Shown: one piece after another, positions 50,505 through 61,666 of the stretch | How the letters are laid out: the number at the start of each line of letters is the position of its first letter | Numbering within the stretch: the stretch's first letter is position 1 | Assembly (NCBI GenBank): GCA_905221605.1 | Contig: CAJNDS010002088.1 | Location: forward strand, 231,001 to 295,000 | DNA: 64,000 bases | DNA from: Symbiodinium natans | Taxonomy: Eukaryota; Sar; Dinophyceae; Suessiales; Symbiodiniaceae | Direction: 5' to 3' | Position numbers and translations under genes: made by a program | The notes under the pieces: generated by a model | The model's input: the letters and a program-made list of their open reading frames with translations, nothing else | Told to the model about the DNA's origin: nothing | The model's database searches: none

Positions 50505-52260
50505 CTAGGGGGGGTTTAGGGTTTCGGGTTTAGGGTTTAGGACAAAGTTTAGGGTTTAGGGTTTAGGGGTTAGGGTTTTGGCCTTAGGGAGAGTTCAGCT
50601 AGGGCTTTCGGGCGAAGCCAGGGCGCCTCGGACTTGAGGGCGTCTGTGGTGTGGTGTGTGTGTGTGTATGAGTGAGTGAGTGAGCGAGTGGGTGACCCTA
50701 AACCCTAAACCCTAAACCCTAAACCCCAATGTTGGACTCGGTTTTAGTATCCAGGGCCCCCCCTCCCCCCAAACAACTTTGGGGTTTTCGGGGATCCTCT
50801 ATAGGCTGGGACGGGGGCTGGGGGTAGGGTTCGAGGGCTGAGGGGAAGCCTTGATGCTTGAGGGTCTAAGCTTTCAAGGCTTTGTAGCTCCCTGGCCCAG
50901 CTCGTGGGCTACTCCCTTGGAAACTTTTTTGGGGGCCTGTTTCAAGTGATGAAATTTTAAAAGGAATGTAAATCAAGCCGGACACCAGAAAATTCCGGAG
51001 ATTCTTATTCAAATTAACTTGTTTGTTTTTGGCTCCCCGACCCCCCGCCCTTCATCCCCGGGCCGCGCACCTCGCATAATTGCGGACCACCCTCATCAAT
51101 GGAGAGTGCCCTATAAGTTTCGGGAAAACGCTTAATAGCGGCCCCTGTCTAAACCGAGTGCAACATTACACCCTATAACCCTAAACCCTAAACCCTAAAC
51201 CCTAATCCCAAAGGCTGTGTGTGAGGGGCGCGCCTCAAGCATGAGTCCCATGCAGGCGAGCAGAGCTTCGTCCTGAGCTCCCGCGGCCCGTGGGGAGGGG
51301 GTCTGCTCGCAGCGGTTTAGATTTTGTTTTTTCTTTTGGGGGGGGGGGGGGGGGGGCTTGGCGACTCTGATGTTTTTTTAGGGTTTAGGTGTTGGGGTTT
51401 ATTTAGGGTTTAGGGTTTATTTAGGGCCTTTAGGGTTTAGGTTTTCAGGGTTCAGGGTTCAGGGTTCTACTTACAAGGGTTCAGGGTTAGAAAAAGTCAT
51501 CCTAAGGCCTATAACGCCTGAACAACAAACCACTAAATCAAATCACTGGATATCTTCAGCGTCCAAGTCTCTGGCGCTTCAGAGTGTTGGGTTGGGGGGG
51601 TTTCAGGTTCCCTGAAACGCAAGGCACCCAAAACCTTGTTCCTGGTAGGGTTAAGGGCCGAGCCACGGTTTAAGGTTTAGGGTTTAGGGTTTAGGGTTTA
51701 GGGTTTAGGGTTTAGGGCTTAGGGCTTAGCGAGTGGTGGGGGGCCAGGGCGGCAGAGGACCCAACAAACAAATAAACTGGCCTTGTCACTACGATAGGGT
51801 CAACCCTGTTATCTAGTACGTGGGCCGGAAGCCGTTTTTGCGCGGCGGGGGGGGGGGGGGGGGGTTGCGATTTAGGGTTCGTTTGTTCACATGTTCCATA
51901 CACGGTCATAGACCCTCTAACGTCTGCAACCCGAGGCCCAAAAACCTTCCAAGCATCTCTAGTAAGACCCTGAACCCTAAACCCTAAACCCTGAACCCTT
52001 TTAAACCGCTACATGTTACTTTCAACGCATCCTGAATGGGCCTATGCCCAAGGCCCTCTAGACGAAACACTTGACACCCCAAACCCCAAACCTGAACCCT
52101 AATACTCTGAAAACCCTAAAACCTAAACCCTAAACCCTAAACCCTAAACCCTAAACCCTAAACCCTAAACCCTAACCCTAAACACCAAACCCTAAACCCC
52201 AAACCCTAAACCCCTAAACCCTAAACCCCCTGACCCCTAATACTCTGAACCTGATGCCCC
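50505..52260. other. ITS, microsatellite, poly-G runs and short blocks
   Basis: A TG/TGAG microsatellite is at about 50648-50695. Runs of 19 G (51338-51356) and 18 G (51847-51864) are present. ITS lies at 51670-51718 and 52110-52180. An exon-like minus block at about 51205-51306 reads RCEQTPSPRAAGAQDEALLA; weak. Confidence 0.45.
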
Positions 52261-52352
52261 ATGCCAAGCACAATACACTTCCGAGGCACATCCAGTCGCA
52301 ATGCGACCGCCACACACAGCCGCGCAGCAGAGAGCCTGGCGTCGATTGGGTT
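52261..52352 (+). CDS. Exon-like block starting with ATG
   Basis: The frame reads MPSTIHFRGTSSRNATATHS and then RAAESLASIG before TTTAGG. It could be a transit-peptide-like N-terminus (Ser/Thr/Arg rich) but is only 31 codons. Confidence 0.25.
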
Positions 52353-52382
52353 TAGGCTTTAGGGTTTAGGCTTTAGGCTAAT

Positions 52383-52446
52383 AGGGTTTAGGGTTTAGGG
52401 TTTAGGGTTTAGGGTTTAGGGTTTAGGGTTTAGGGTTTAGGGTTTA
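52383..52446 (+). repeat. Interstitial telomeric array
   Basis: Nine TTTAGGG units. Confidence 0.95.
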
Positions 52447-52635
52447 TAGGGTTTAGGGCATGGGCTGCGCGTAGGAAATTTTCAACAGGTCTCTTGGGCC
52501 GAGCATAGGGGTTGTAAGAGCATGGAAGCTATTTAGGCTGTCTGCACTACAGAATCTGGGGTCTAGAGGGTTAAGGCCCTAAACCTTCGTTCGAAGTTTG
52601 CTTGGAGGATCGGAGGACGTACAGGGTTCAGGATT

Positions 52636-52864
52636 TAGGGTTTACGGTTTAACAATATCCTGGTTGTACTCGACCTGGTTGATGCGTCTTTGTGTTCGCG
52701 TAGGCGATGATGCTGATCATTGACGATTTGCGCTAGCTGCCATGATTGCTCAATCACGTTCTTCATCCTAGGATCACAGCTTCAGAAGTCGGTAAATCAC
52801 GAAGCTGTTGTCTTTGGAAACGAAGTTCATTGTCTAGCTCCCACAGTGCAGTATAGCCGTTCAG
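52636..52864 (-). pseudogene. Gene fragment, helical, one frame break
   Basis: On the minus strand LNGYTALWELDNELRFQRQQ and then LRDLPTSEAV run from 52864. Near 52765 the frame shifts by one to DPRMKNVIEQSWQLAQIVN and then DQHHRLREHKDAST. The two parts read as one coiled-coil-like protein. The break (CTAGGATGAAG region) is an indel or sequencing error. ITS supplies the final stop. No family is recognised. Confidence 0.45.
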
Positions 52865-54198
52865 GCAGTGCAACGGAGCTTAATGCTTAGGGGTGCTGAA
52901 CTAGGGCTATTGAAGTAACGAGAACGACCCTTTTCCAGGGGTCTCCTTCTCCTCCAAACAAGCTTTAATTGAGGGGTCGGACGTCGGAATAATTACGCAC
53001 CGTATCCCCTTCTGGTCCCTTTATAAGTTATAAGGATACTACAATAAGGATACTACAATAAACCCCAAAACCCTATTCTTATTACTTAGCCCCTATAGTA
53101 GGCTTTGGGATTTAGGGCGTTGGGGCTCTAAGGATCGTCGAGTCCTTCAATCGCTATCCTCCTCAACTTATAGGGGTACATAACCCAAGGTTCCCTAACT
53201 TTCCCTACTACTCCCTAAGGCTCCCTAAGCTTCCCTAAGATTTCCTAGGTACCTACCCCCTTGAACTCCCCTCCCTTAAGAACCCCATAATCAACCCAAA
53301 GAAAGCCCCAAGCCCCCAGAACGGGCCCCAAACCCAACGCCTGAAATCCAAACCCAGAAAACCCTCTAAAACCCTAAAACCCGAGAAACCTAAACCCTAA
53401 ACCCTAAACCCTGCAAAACCCTTCCACACGGAAAGCCCAAAGATTAGAAACCCTCAGAAAGCCAGGTGGCTGCGTTGCGGCATCGTGGCGGCACTGGAGA
53501 CCACGCCGCCTAGGGTTTAGGGTTTAGGGTTTTGGGCTGAGGGCTTAGGGTTTAGGGCCAGGGTCTGGCGTCAATTTAGAACTCTTGGACACACAATGAA
53601 CCTGGGAATCATTGAACAACTCAGATTTCAAATGGGGCAGTGCTCCGGATATACATGTGTACATATATGGTCATATATAAATATATATATGCATAATTAA
53701 ATATCATCATCAAGAATCTCTACGATTTTTTATATCCGCATAATTGACTATCATGATCAAGAATCCTTAGGATTTTTTGAGAATTTCGAAATTTATATTC
53801 TTGGGGTTTCAAAGGAAGCTTGGGAATCTTCTGCAGCTCGCCCGTCCTCCTCCCAGAGTGCGCATCTGTTTCTGTAAACAGCCTCGCATCCGCACCCTTC
53901 GCATACACAAACACACACCCTTCTCAAGATAGGGTTTAGGGAGTAGGGCTTCGGGCTTAGGGCTTAGGATTCCTTCAAAAGCATTGAACAGATTCCTCGG
54001 AGAGGCGTTGAGCTATCTCAGCCGGTCAAACCAGTCGAACAAACCCCCCTCCAAAGGCTAGGGAAGCCTTCATCACTCAGCCCTTCCAAGCTAGGATGAC
54101 CCTTAACGACGAAATTGTGGTGCCGCAGTGCGACCTCTCTCAGCCCTCCAAATGGGGCGCGGGCGGGGGCGAGCGGGGTGCGGGGTCTAAATGAACTG
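52865..54198. other. Mostly unique, no confident gene
   Basis: A small tandem duplication (AAGGATACTACAAT twice) is at about 53031-53060. A run of CTCCCTAAG-like words lies at 53195-53250. TA-rich sequence lies at 53650-53770, with GCATAATT-A-ATATCATCATCAAGAATC and a related copy 50 bp later. The frame at 53914-53720 on the minus strand is weak. Confidence 0.4.
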
Positions 54199-54342
54199 CT
54201 ACTATTTGCTTAAGAACCCCCCCACCCCCCCCCTCCCCAAAAAAAAAAAAGAAAAGAAATGTTAATCCTTATATTACCCTTATAAGGAAGATTATTGTTT
54301 TTTTTTTTTTTTTTTGGGGGGGGGTTCTTAAGCAATTCGTAG
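54199..54342. mobile_element. MITE, CTACTATTTGCTTAAGAACC family
   Basis: CTACTATTTGCTTAAGAACC at the left, GGTTCTTAAGCAATTCGTAG at the right, with C, A, T and G homopolymers symmetric about CCTTATAAGG. The homopolymers mirror each other across the stem. Confidence 0.88.
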
Positions 54343-55632
54343 ACTCGACATTTGGCCTCCAAAGGCGCCTTGGATTCATATACTTAGGCTCGGCTTGTCA
54401 GCTGTCAAAACAAACAAACATTCGGAAGTTCACAATGACATCACATACAATTATTTTTTTGTCGTGTGGGTTTAGGGCGTTTACGGCTGCAAAACTGTAA
54501 GGATCAGGCCTTGGGGTCTGGTGTTTCTTGGCTTCGGGATTTCAAGGTGGTAAGTAGTAAGGTGTGGAGTTTAGGGTTGAAATGTTTACTGCGACGTTCC
54601 TGGTGCACCACCCTAGACCCTAAACCCGAAACCCTAAACCCGAAACCCTAAACCCTAGAACTGAAACATCGCTACCTAGTGATCTCGAGCAAGGCGGATG
54701 CTATCCACAAACTCTGCGGTTTTCAAGTTCCAGGTTCAGCCAACAAGGGGCATAAGAGTACACTGAAGGTCCAAGCAACAAAAAGACTCCACTCTTTCAG
54801 GTTTTCAAGGTTTCAGGTGCAGCCTGAAAGTCCCTTTTAGCAGGGAATACTCCGAGCTTTCTGGTATGGGGTTTAGGGTTTAGGGTTGAAGCACGCTAAG
54901 CCCTATAAACCCTAAATCAAGAAACCCTAAGACCTAAATCCCTGAACCTAAACCCTAATTACCCCCCCCCCCCCCCGCATCACCCTAAACCCGACATAAA
55001 CCTGTAGGGTGTAGGGTTTTGGGTTTAGGGCTTAGGGCTTGGGGTTTGGGATTTCGGGTTAGGGGGTTTAGGGGTTGAGGGGTTCAGGGTTTAGGGTTTA
55101 GGGTTGGGAGTTTAGGGTTTAGGGGGAGACTGAAATCCGAGGCCCCAGGCCAAATATCCCCAGCGCGGAGGGCAAGGAGCACCTCCTCCAGACGCGCGCG
55201 GCCTGGGCTTCGGCATTTTTTGGAGATTTTTATAGGTTTTTTTTTTTTTTTTTTGTCAGGTTTAGGGTTTAGGGTTTAGGGTTTAGGGTTTGGGGTTTAG
55301 GGTTTAGGGTTTGGGGTTTAGGGTTTAGGGTTTAGGGTTTAGGGTTTAGGGTTTAGGGTATAAGGAGGGACCCTTGACCCTTAATCTTATTCCCCTATAT
55401 AACCCCCATCTATACGCCTTATATAGTCCCTATATACCTCAGCAACCCATTTAGACGACGAAAAACTGCGAGAAACAAGGTGTGACACTGAAAGCATACA
55501 CACAGACACACAGAGCCAGCCTAAACCCTAAACCCTAAACCCTAAACCCTAAACCCTAAACCCTAAACCCTAAACCCTAAACCCTAAACCCTAAACCCTA
55601 AACCCTAAACCCTAAACCCTAAACCCGACGCA
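54343..55632. other. ITS, poly-C and one weak block
   Basis: TTTAGGG/TTTGGGG arrays lie at 55020-55125 and 55258-55360, and CCCTAAA at 55520-55626. A C run is at about 54962-54975. A minus-strand block at about 55140-55225 reads RSPGRARLEEVLLALRAGDI and may be an exon. Confidence 0.45.
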
Positions 55633-55835
55633 GGCAAATTGGCCTCACTGAACGTCACGAAGGCGGAGGGATGAACCTTCTGGACGCTGGTTCATCTCAA
55701 CCTGCTTCTCGTGGCGCAGTTGGAACTCCGCTTTTGCTGGCACAGGGTGGACAGTTGCATAGAAGCAACGTCATGTGCATGTGCATTCCAACATCACGTG
55801 GATGCACATTCCAACAGACATGCCTGGATTTGTAG
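55633..55835 (+). CDS. Hypothetical terminal exon
   Basis: Acceptor CGACGCAG|GCAAATTGG after a CCCTAAA array. The frame reads IGLTERHEGGGMNLLDAGSS, QPASRGAVGTPLLLAQGGQL and HRSNVMCMCIPTSRGCTFQQ to TAG at 55833-55835. There are about 67 codons without a stop. The C-terminal half is Cys/Met rich and contains a small direct repeat (ATGTGCATGTGCATTCCAACATCAC minus ends, then GATGCACATTCCAACA). No family is recognised. Confidence 0.42.
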
Positions 55836-55844
55836 GGGTTTTGG

Positions 55845-56050
55845 TTGGGACGCTCCCCCTACTAACAGTCCTGAATCGGGATTCTACTAGGGGTACTGAA
55901 ATCCCTAAGACTAAACCCTAAACCATAAGACCTTAGCCCTAAACCCTAAACCCTAAGCCCTAAGCCCTAAACCCTAAACCCTAAACACTAAACCTTAAAC
56001 CCCCAAACCCTAAGCATTAAGGACTGTTAGTATAAGGGGGAGCATCCCAA
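55845..56050. mobile_element. MITE family B interrupted by ITS
   Basis: Left arm TTGGGACGCTCCCCCTACTA and right arm GGACTGTTAGTATAAGGGGG followed by AGCATCCCAA. About 100 bp of CCCTAAA-type repeat sits where uninterrupted copies read GAAATCCCTATTAAGGACTG. Confidence 0.85.
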
Positions 56051-57186
56051 GGTTTTGGGTTTCAGGGTCTATAGGGCTTTCTGATCTCATTCCCCCTATA
56101 AAACCCCTATACATACCTTCTAGAGTCCCTATACACCTAACCCGAAATAACCCCCAAATAACCCGAAGGTCCCTTATAAGGGTCCCTCCTTTAGTCCCTT
56201 GAGTTTTGGGGTTTAAGGGTGTATAGGGCTTTATGGGTTTAGGGGTTGAGAGGGTTCTGGGGCTTAGGGGTCTATAGGGGCTTTGGGTGTAAGGGTCTAG
56301 GGCTCTATGGGATTAGGGGTTCGCGGTTTTGGGTTTAGGGGTTTGGGGGTTAAGGGGTTTAGGGGTTGAGGGTCGAGGGGTCGAGGGGTCGAGGTGTTGG
56401 GGTTTCGGGATTTACGAACTGTGTAGGGCTCAGGGCTTTTTTGGGATAAGGGTACACGACGCGAGAGGTTTTAGGGGGTTTCGGGTAGAAGTGGGCATTC
56501 AGGGGTTTAGGGCTGCATGAGTTCAGGGTTTCAGTGCGTATGGATTTGGGGTTCAGACTTTATAGGTTCACGGTTGAAGGATTAGGGCTTGGTGGGTTTA
56601 GGCCTTCAGAGTCTATGGTTCGGGGTTTAGGGTGTAGGGATCCGATTGGAGTATATCGGGTTTGGAGATTCTAGGGTGGAGGGAACTCGGGTATGCATGG
56701 ACATAGAGCTGAGGGGTTCACGGATTTGGGGGTTGAAGTCGGTATAGACGTATGGGGATTCGAGTTTTTCATGTATGCATTTAGGGTTGACTACAGGGTT
56801 TAGGGTTTCGGGTCTAGGGTTTAGGGTTTAGGGAAGAGAGCTTAGAGTAGACCACTTTTCTGCAAGGATCGCAACGCTGGCACTTGGCTCCTTCATCTCC
56901 AAAACCCCTCGGCCCGACAAGCGTATACCCCAAACCCTAAACCCTGAACCCTGGACCGTTTACCCTTTGAATGGCCCTGAACACTTCACTAAGAAGGCCC
57001 CCTTCCGATGTTAACTGTAGTTGCTTAGGGTTTGGGGCTTGGGGTTGCAACCTCGGCTACATCCAGTGTAGGCGCCTTTATCATCGGGACCTTCTCACTC
57101 TACTTGTAACAGGGTTTAGGGTTTCGGGTTTAGGGTTTCGGGTTTAGGTCTAGGGTTTAGGGTTTAGGGTTTCGGGTTTAGGGTTT
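56051..57186. other. G/T-rich telomere-like sequence, no gene seen
   Basis: Long degenerate TTTAGGGG-like text without firm arrays at 56180-56800. ITS lies at 56800-56830 and 57112-57190. Open frames here are Gly-rich repeat products. Confidence 0.5.
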
Positions 57187-57297
57187 AGGGTGTGTCGCGG
57201 AGGCTTCTGGGCTGAGGTCCCAAGAGTCCGGCGCGTCTTGCGCAGCTCGTCCCCAGCAGGTCGAGTTGGCTGTCGCCTGGCCACTCCAACTGTGAAG
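57187..57297 (+). CDS. Exon-like block
   Basis: The frame reads RGGFWAEVPRVRRVLRSSSP and then AGRVGCRLATPTVKMV between two TTTAGGG tracts. Another block on the minus strand (57421-57510) reads EPNSPQGFCSLPEDLSSVKL. Both are short. Confidence 0.25.
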
Positions 57298-57299
57298 AT

Positions 57300-57420
57300 G
57301 GTTTAGGGTTTAGGGTTTAGGGTTTAGGGTTTAGGGTTTAGGGTTTAGGGCTTAGGGTTTGGGGTTTAGGGTTTAGGGTTTGGGGTTTGGGGTTTGGGGT
57401 TTGGGGTTTAGGGTTTAGGG
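57300..57420 (+). repeat. ITS with TTTGGGG sub-array
   Basis: TTTAGGG units pass into four TTTGGGG units and back. Confidence 0.92.
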
Positions 57421-57804
57421 CGATTCCCAAAGCTCTGGGAGCTTCACAGAGCTGAGATCCTCGGGTAGAGAGCAGAAGCCTTGCGGGCTGTTGGGCTCCT
57501 AACCCCCTGTACCCGAAACCCTAAACCCTAAACCCTAACCCTGAACCCGAAACCCTAAACCCAAAACCAGAGTTTGGGGCTTAGGGTTTAGGGTTTAGAA
57601 TGGTAAGCCAATGATGGAACAAAAAAGAAACCTAGAAACCCTGCACCCCCCCCGAAAAAGCCCTCTCAACTTCTAGCCTCCGCCTCCTCAACCCTAAGCT
57701 TGCGACTCCTAAACCCTAAACCGTAAACCCGAAACCCTAAACCCTAAACCTCTACCGCAATCCCTAAATCCCAAAAAAAAACCCGAAATCTTTAAACTCG
57801 AAAC

Positions 57805-57906
57805 TTGGGATGTTCCCCCTGAATCCTAGCAGTCCGTAATCGGGGTTGTAGTAGGGGTACGATAGTCCCTTTTCAGGACTTTTAGGAAAAGGGGGGAACA
57901 TCCCAA
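57805..57906. mobile_element. MITE family B
   Basis: TTGGGATGTTCCCCCTGAAT and GGGGGGAACATCCCAA ends. The interior CCTAGCAGTCCGTAATCGGG pairs partly with TCAGGACTTTTAGG. Confidence 0.85.
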
Positions 57907-58367
57907 CTAGAAACCCCAAGTAGACCCTACACCCTAGGGCGTAAACATGCAAACCCGCTCCCTGAACCCAAAACTCCCACAAGAACTCCACCCCAAGCCC
58001 TACCAGCCTCCCCTCCGGCAAGGTTCCCCCCTGATTTGGGGTTACCCTAAACCCCACCCTGAACCCTAAACTCCTAAACCCTATACCCCATAAGCCCTAA
58101 GCTCTAAACCGTACGCAACAAACGCCGGGCCTCCCCTGGGCATCCAGCTCCCCGGCCGCCGTGGCCGGCTCGTCAAGCTGAACGCAGTCTCTGCCTTGTT
58201 ATTGGTGGGGCTCAGGGTTTTGCGAGTTTAGGGTTTAGGGTTTAGGGTTTAGGGCTTAGGGTTTTGCGAGTTCAGGGTTCAGGGTTCAGGGTGTGAGGGT
58301 TGAGGGTCCCGATGTGCCCAGGTCTGGAGCAGTTGAACAGCAAGCTGCGGAAACTAGCCTTAGCTTT

Positions 58368-58472
58368 GGAGTAGACCCTGGAAAAAAAGTATATACGGTT
58401 CAGGGTTTAGGGTTTCGGGTTTAGGGCCAGAAACCCTACTTCGGAGTAGACCCTGGAAAAGAAGGTATATAC
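58368..58472. repeat. ITS flanked by about 29-bp direct duplication
   Basis: GGAGTAGACCCTGGAAAA begins both copies (58368-58396 and 58443-58472), which end GTATATAC. About 46 bp of TTTAGGG/TTTCGGG sequence lies between. The downstream copy continues into a dispersed repeat related to 540-735. Confidence 0.85.
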
Positions 58473-58644
58473 TTTTTAGGTACAAGTAGCTATAATAGGA
58501 ACCCAGAACCAACAAAAGTATTAAAGTATAGTACTCCAAGACCCAGTAGCGGTTCAAGGCCAATGCGGCCTGAGAACCCCGTGTTCGAACACCACAAATC
58601 CCGAGAGCCCAGGGTTTCGGGCTTAGGGTTTTGGGGTTGGGATT

Positions 58645-59162
58645 TAGGGTTTGTAGGTTTATAGGGTTTTGTCGAGCTTTATCGGGTTTTATAGGGCTTT
58701 ATAGATTTGATAGGGTGTGTACAAAGTGTGTAGGGTTTCGGATTTAGGGTTTGTAGAATCTTCGGGGTTTGTAGGGCTAGCAGGGTTTGTGGGTTTAGAG
58801 GTTTTACAGGGTTTTTAGGAAAGATCCCCCAATAGGGTACACATAGGCCTTGTTAAGTGGTACTTGGCCCCAGAACCCCAAAAGCCTGAACACCCTACAA
58901 GCCCTAAAAAGCAAAAATGAAACCCTAAAAAACACTATAAACACTATGAACCCTGTAAATCCTGTAAACCCTATAAACTCTGCAAATCCTAAAAACCCTG
59001 TAAAACCTCTAAACCCACAAACCCTGCTAGCCCTACAAACCCCGAAGATTCTACAAACCCTAAATCCGAAACCCTACACACTTTGTACACACCCTATCAA
59101 ATCTATAAAGCCCTATAAAACCCGATAAAGCTCGACAAAACCCTATAAACCTACAAACCCTA
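58645..59162. repeat. Perfect 176-bp inverted repeat
   Basis: Positions 58645-58820 are the exact reverse complement of 58987-59162, with a 166-bp spacer. The arms are built of degenerate TTTATAGGG-like words but match base for base. Open frames crossing it are Pro/Asn repeat products. It may be a true palindrome or an assembly fold-back. Confidence 0.93.
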
Positions 59163-60796
59163 TAAACCCTCTAAACCCTATAAGCTTCATCGACCATATA
59201 AAGCCCTCTAAGCACTGTGAACCCTACAAACCCTATAAACCCTATACTGTAAACCCTATGAACCCTATGAACCCGATAAAACCCTATAAATCCTGAAAAC
59301 CCTGTTGACCCTATAAACCCGCTAAACCCCTTGTACCACTAAACACCAAACCCTAAATCATAAACCCTAAACCCTATAGCCCCAATAACCCTATTAACCC
59401 GAAACCCTAACCGCAACAACTAGTACCCCTAAACCCTAAACCCTCATATCCCTAACCATAAACCCTAAACCGGAAAACCTTGAACCCTAAACCCTAAACC
59501 CTAAACCCTAAGCCCTAAACCCTAAACCTTCAGGTTGGACCTGAGCTCCTCACACAGCTCGAGCAGCCCGGCGAGCAGAGCGCGGAGCGCCTCCCGAGGT
59601 TGTGAAGCTCTTAGGTGTACTTGGGGATTGGGGTTTAGGGTTTAGGGTTTAGGGCTTGGGGTTTAGGGTTTAGGGTTTAGGGCTTGGGGTTTTGGGCTTG
59701 AGGTTTTGGGTTTAGGGTTTAGGGCGTGGGGTTTAGGGCTTAGGGTTTAGGGTTTAGGCTTTAGGGGGTGCAGGGGTTTGGGGTTTCGGGTTTAGGGGTG
59801 CAGGTGTCAGGGTTTAGGGTTTGGGGTGTAGGGTTTAGAGTTCAAGGTTTAGGGCTTAGGGTTTCTTTGATTCTTTGAACCCTGATGTTTTGAACCATAA
59901 CAAAACCAAACCACCAAACCCTGGTCTCGGCCCTGTCCCCCTATGCGGTTGGAGCCGGCCCCAGCCGTATGCACCACCAAACCCTTCGTCGGCCCACGGA
60001 ATTTGTGGCGGTAACGTTAGGGTTTAGGGTGGTCCATTCGGGCATGTATTCTAACCCTAAACCCTAAGCCCTTGACCCTAAACAGTAAACCCTAAACCTA
60101 GGTTGTCCCCAACAGGCCTTGGTGTTCGCAGTCGGAAGGCGTTGGAGGATGCGCGCGAAGAGCTTTCTCCTGCTGGGTCCGGGCCTTTAAGCCAACACCT
60201 GGCTACATCTCAACGGTTTAGGGTTTAAATTAGGGTTAAGAGTCAAGGGCTAAAGGTTAAGGGTTAAAGGGTTTAGGCTTTAGGGTTTAAGGTCACCAAG
60301 CTCTTGAAACTTGTGAAGCCCTAAGCCCGAACCTCCTTTAAAACAAACAATCTGGACGTGGGTCTTAAGCTTTGAACTAAACCTTGGCCTAAATCAAAAT
60401 TCTGAATCCTGAGACTCTACAGGTGCAGGGGGCGCATTTGGCTTGCTGCGGTGCGGAGGCGCGTATTCTGTTTTTCTTGCAACGGGTGTGGGGGTCACTC
60501 ACTCACCGGGGTGGGCACCTGAAAGCAAGCAGAAACAGCAAAGAAGCGGAAGCAGCAACAAAAACACCCACAGCAAAACAACACCCACAAAGAAAGGGTT
60601 TCCTGTAAACCCTACAAACCCTACACCCTATCGTCCTTAAGGGAACGAAATTCAGGTACCACCAAAGCTTCACGACGACTTGGAACTTCCCTAACCCTAA
60701 ACCCTAAACAGCAACCACAAACCCAAAAACCCTAAGTCCGAAGCCCTAAACACAAAAAAACCCTAAACCTTAAACCCTAAACCCTAAACCCTTGCC
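59163..60796. other. Degenerate ITS and weak blocks
   Basis: CCCTATAAA-like text lies at 59163-59520 and TTTAGGG/TTTGGGG tracts at 59630-59870. A minus frame at 59528-59607 (QPREALRALLAGLLELCEEL) is exon-like. The plus frame starting MQGAHLACCGAEARILFFLQ at 60423 is possible but ends in repeat. Confidence 0.4.
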
Positions 60797-60892
60797 AAAG
60801 CGCCGCAGGAGCTCCTGGAGGAGCCCTGTTCGCCACCCTCCTGTCATCGGGGAGTGGCTTTGCGGCTTTTGCGCGAGCTCAGGCGGGGTTTG
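60797..60892 (+). CDS. Exon-like block between inverted ITS
   Basis: The frame reads AKAPQELLEEPCSPPSCHRG and then VALRLLRELRRG, flanked by CCCTAAA on the left and TTTGGGG/TTTAGG on the right. It is short. Confidence 0.25.
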
Positions 60893-61011
60893 GGGTTTAG
60901 GATTTCGGGTTTAGGGTTGGTTCCCACTCATAAGTAAGGTTATTTAGGGATAGTTAAGCCGAAAGAAGTAGAAGGGGAACCCATGAGTTTGGGGTGTAGG
61001 GTTTGGAGCTA

Positions 61012-61072
61012 GGGTTTAGGGTTTAGGGTTTAGGGTTTAGGGTTTAGGGTTTAGGGTTTAGGGTTTAGGGTT
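61012..61072 (+). repeat. Interstitial telomeric array
   Basis: Nine TTTAGGG units. Confidence 0.95.
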
Positions 61073-61184
61073 TGGGTTTAGGGTGCGACGCGCTGGAACC
61101 GTTGGAACCATCTGAAGACCTGGCCAACTTTCGGGGTACGGTACTTTAACTCGAGAAATTCCGAGAAGACCTAAACATTCTACA

Positions 61185-61283
61185 TTGGGATGGTCCCCTT
61201 TTACTAAGAGCCCTGAAAAGGGATTATGGTACCCCCGATTACAATCCCTATTAAGGACTGCTAGCATAAGGGGAACATCCCAA
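61185..61283. mobile_element. MITE family B
   Basis: TTGGGATGGTCCCCTTTACT and GCATAAGGGGAACATCCCAA ends. The stem continues through AAGGACTGCTA and AAGAGCCCT. Confidence 0.85.
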
Positions 61284-61446
61284 CCTATGTCCTTGGCCTG
61301 TTTAGGACTTAGAATCTGCCTTCGGACCTTCGGAACCTCCAAACGGCATTGCTTGCAGGTTGGCTGGGAATTCTAGAGGCTCCCATGGAAAATGTAGGTT
61401 TTCAAGCTAAACAACTAGGGTTTAGGGTTTAGGGTTTAGGGTTTAG

Positions 61447-61575
61447 GAAGGACCTAGCAGCACCTTTCGTGGTATTCGATCCTCCCGAATCATGCAACTA
61501 CAGCGAAGTAGCGGGGCCAATGCGAAACTCCATTTGGAGTCTTCAGGGACACCAGAGACCCACTCTGAAGAAACC
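61447..61575 (+). CDS. Exon-like block after TTTAG acceptor
   Basis: A TTTAGGG array ends GGTTTAG|GAAGG, so the repeat could provide the acceptor. The frame reads EGPSSTFRGIRSSRIMQLQ, then RSSGANAKLHLESSGTPETH and SEET. It may join the block at 61667. Confidence 0.35.
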
Positions 61576-61666
61576 CTAAGCCCTAAACCCTAAACCTATA
61601 AGCCCCAAGCCCTAAGCCCTAAACCCTGAACCCTAAACCCTGAGCCCTAAACCCTGAGCCCTAAGC

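Noticed and set aside
58549-58610. tRNA-like sequence with GTTCGAAC
   Set aside because: The arms flanking the T-loop-like word do not pair over five bases, and no acceptor stem was found.
58850-59128. Asn/Pro-rich frame across the palindrome
   Set aside because: It is the translation of degenerate CCCTATAAA words in one arm of the inverted repeat.
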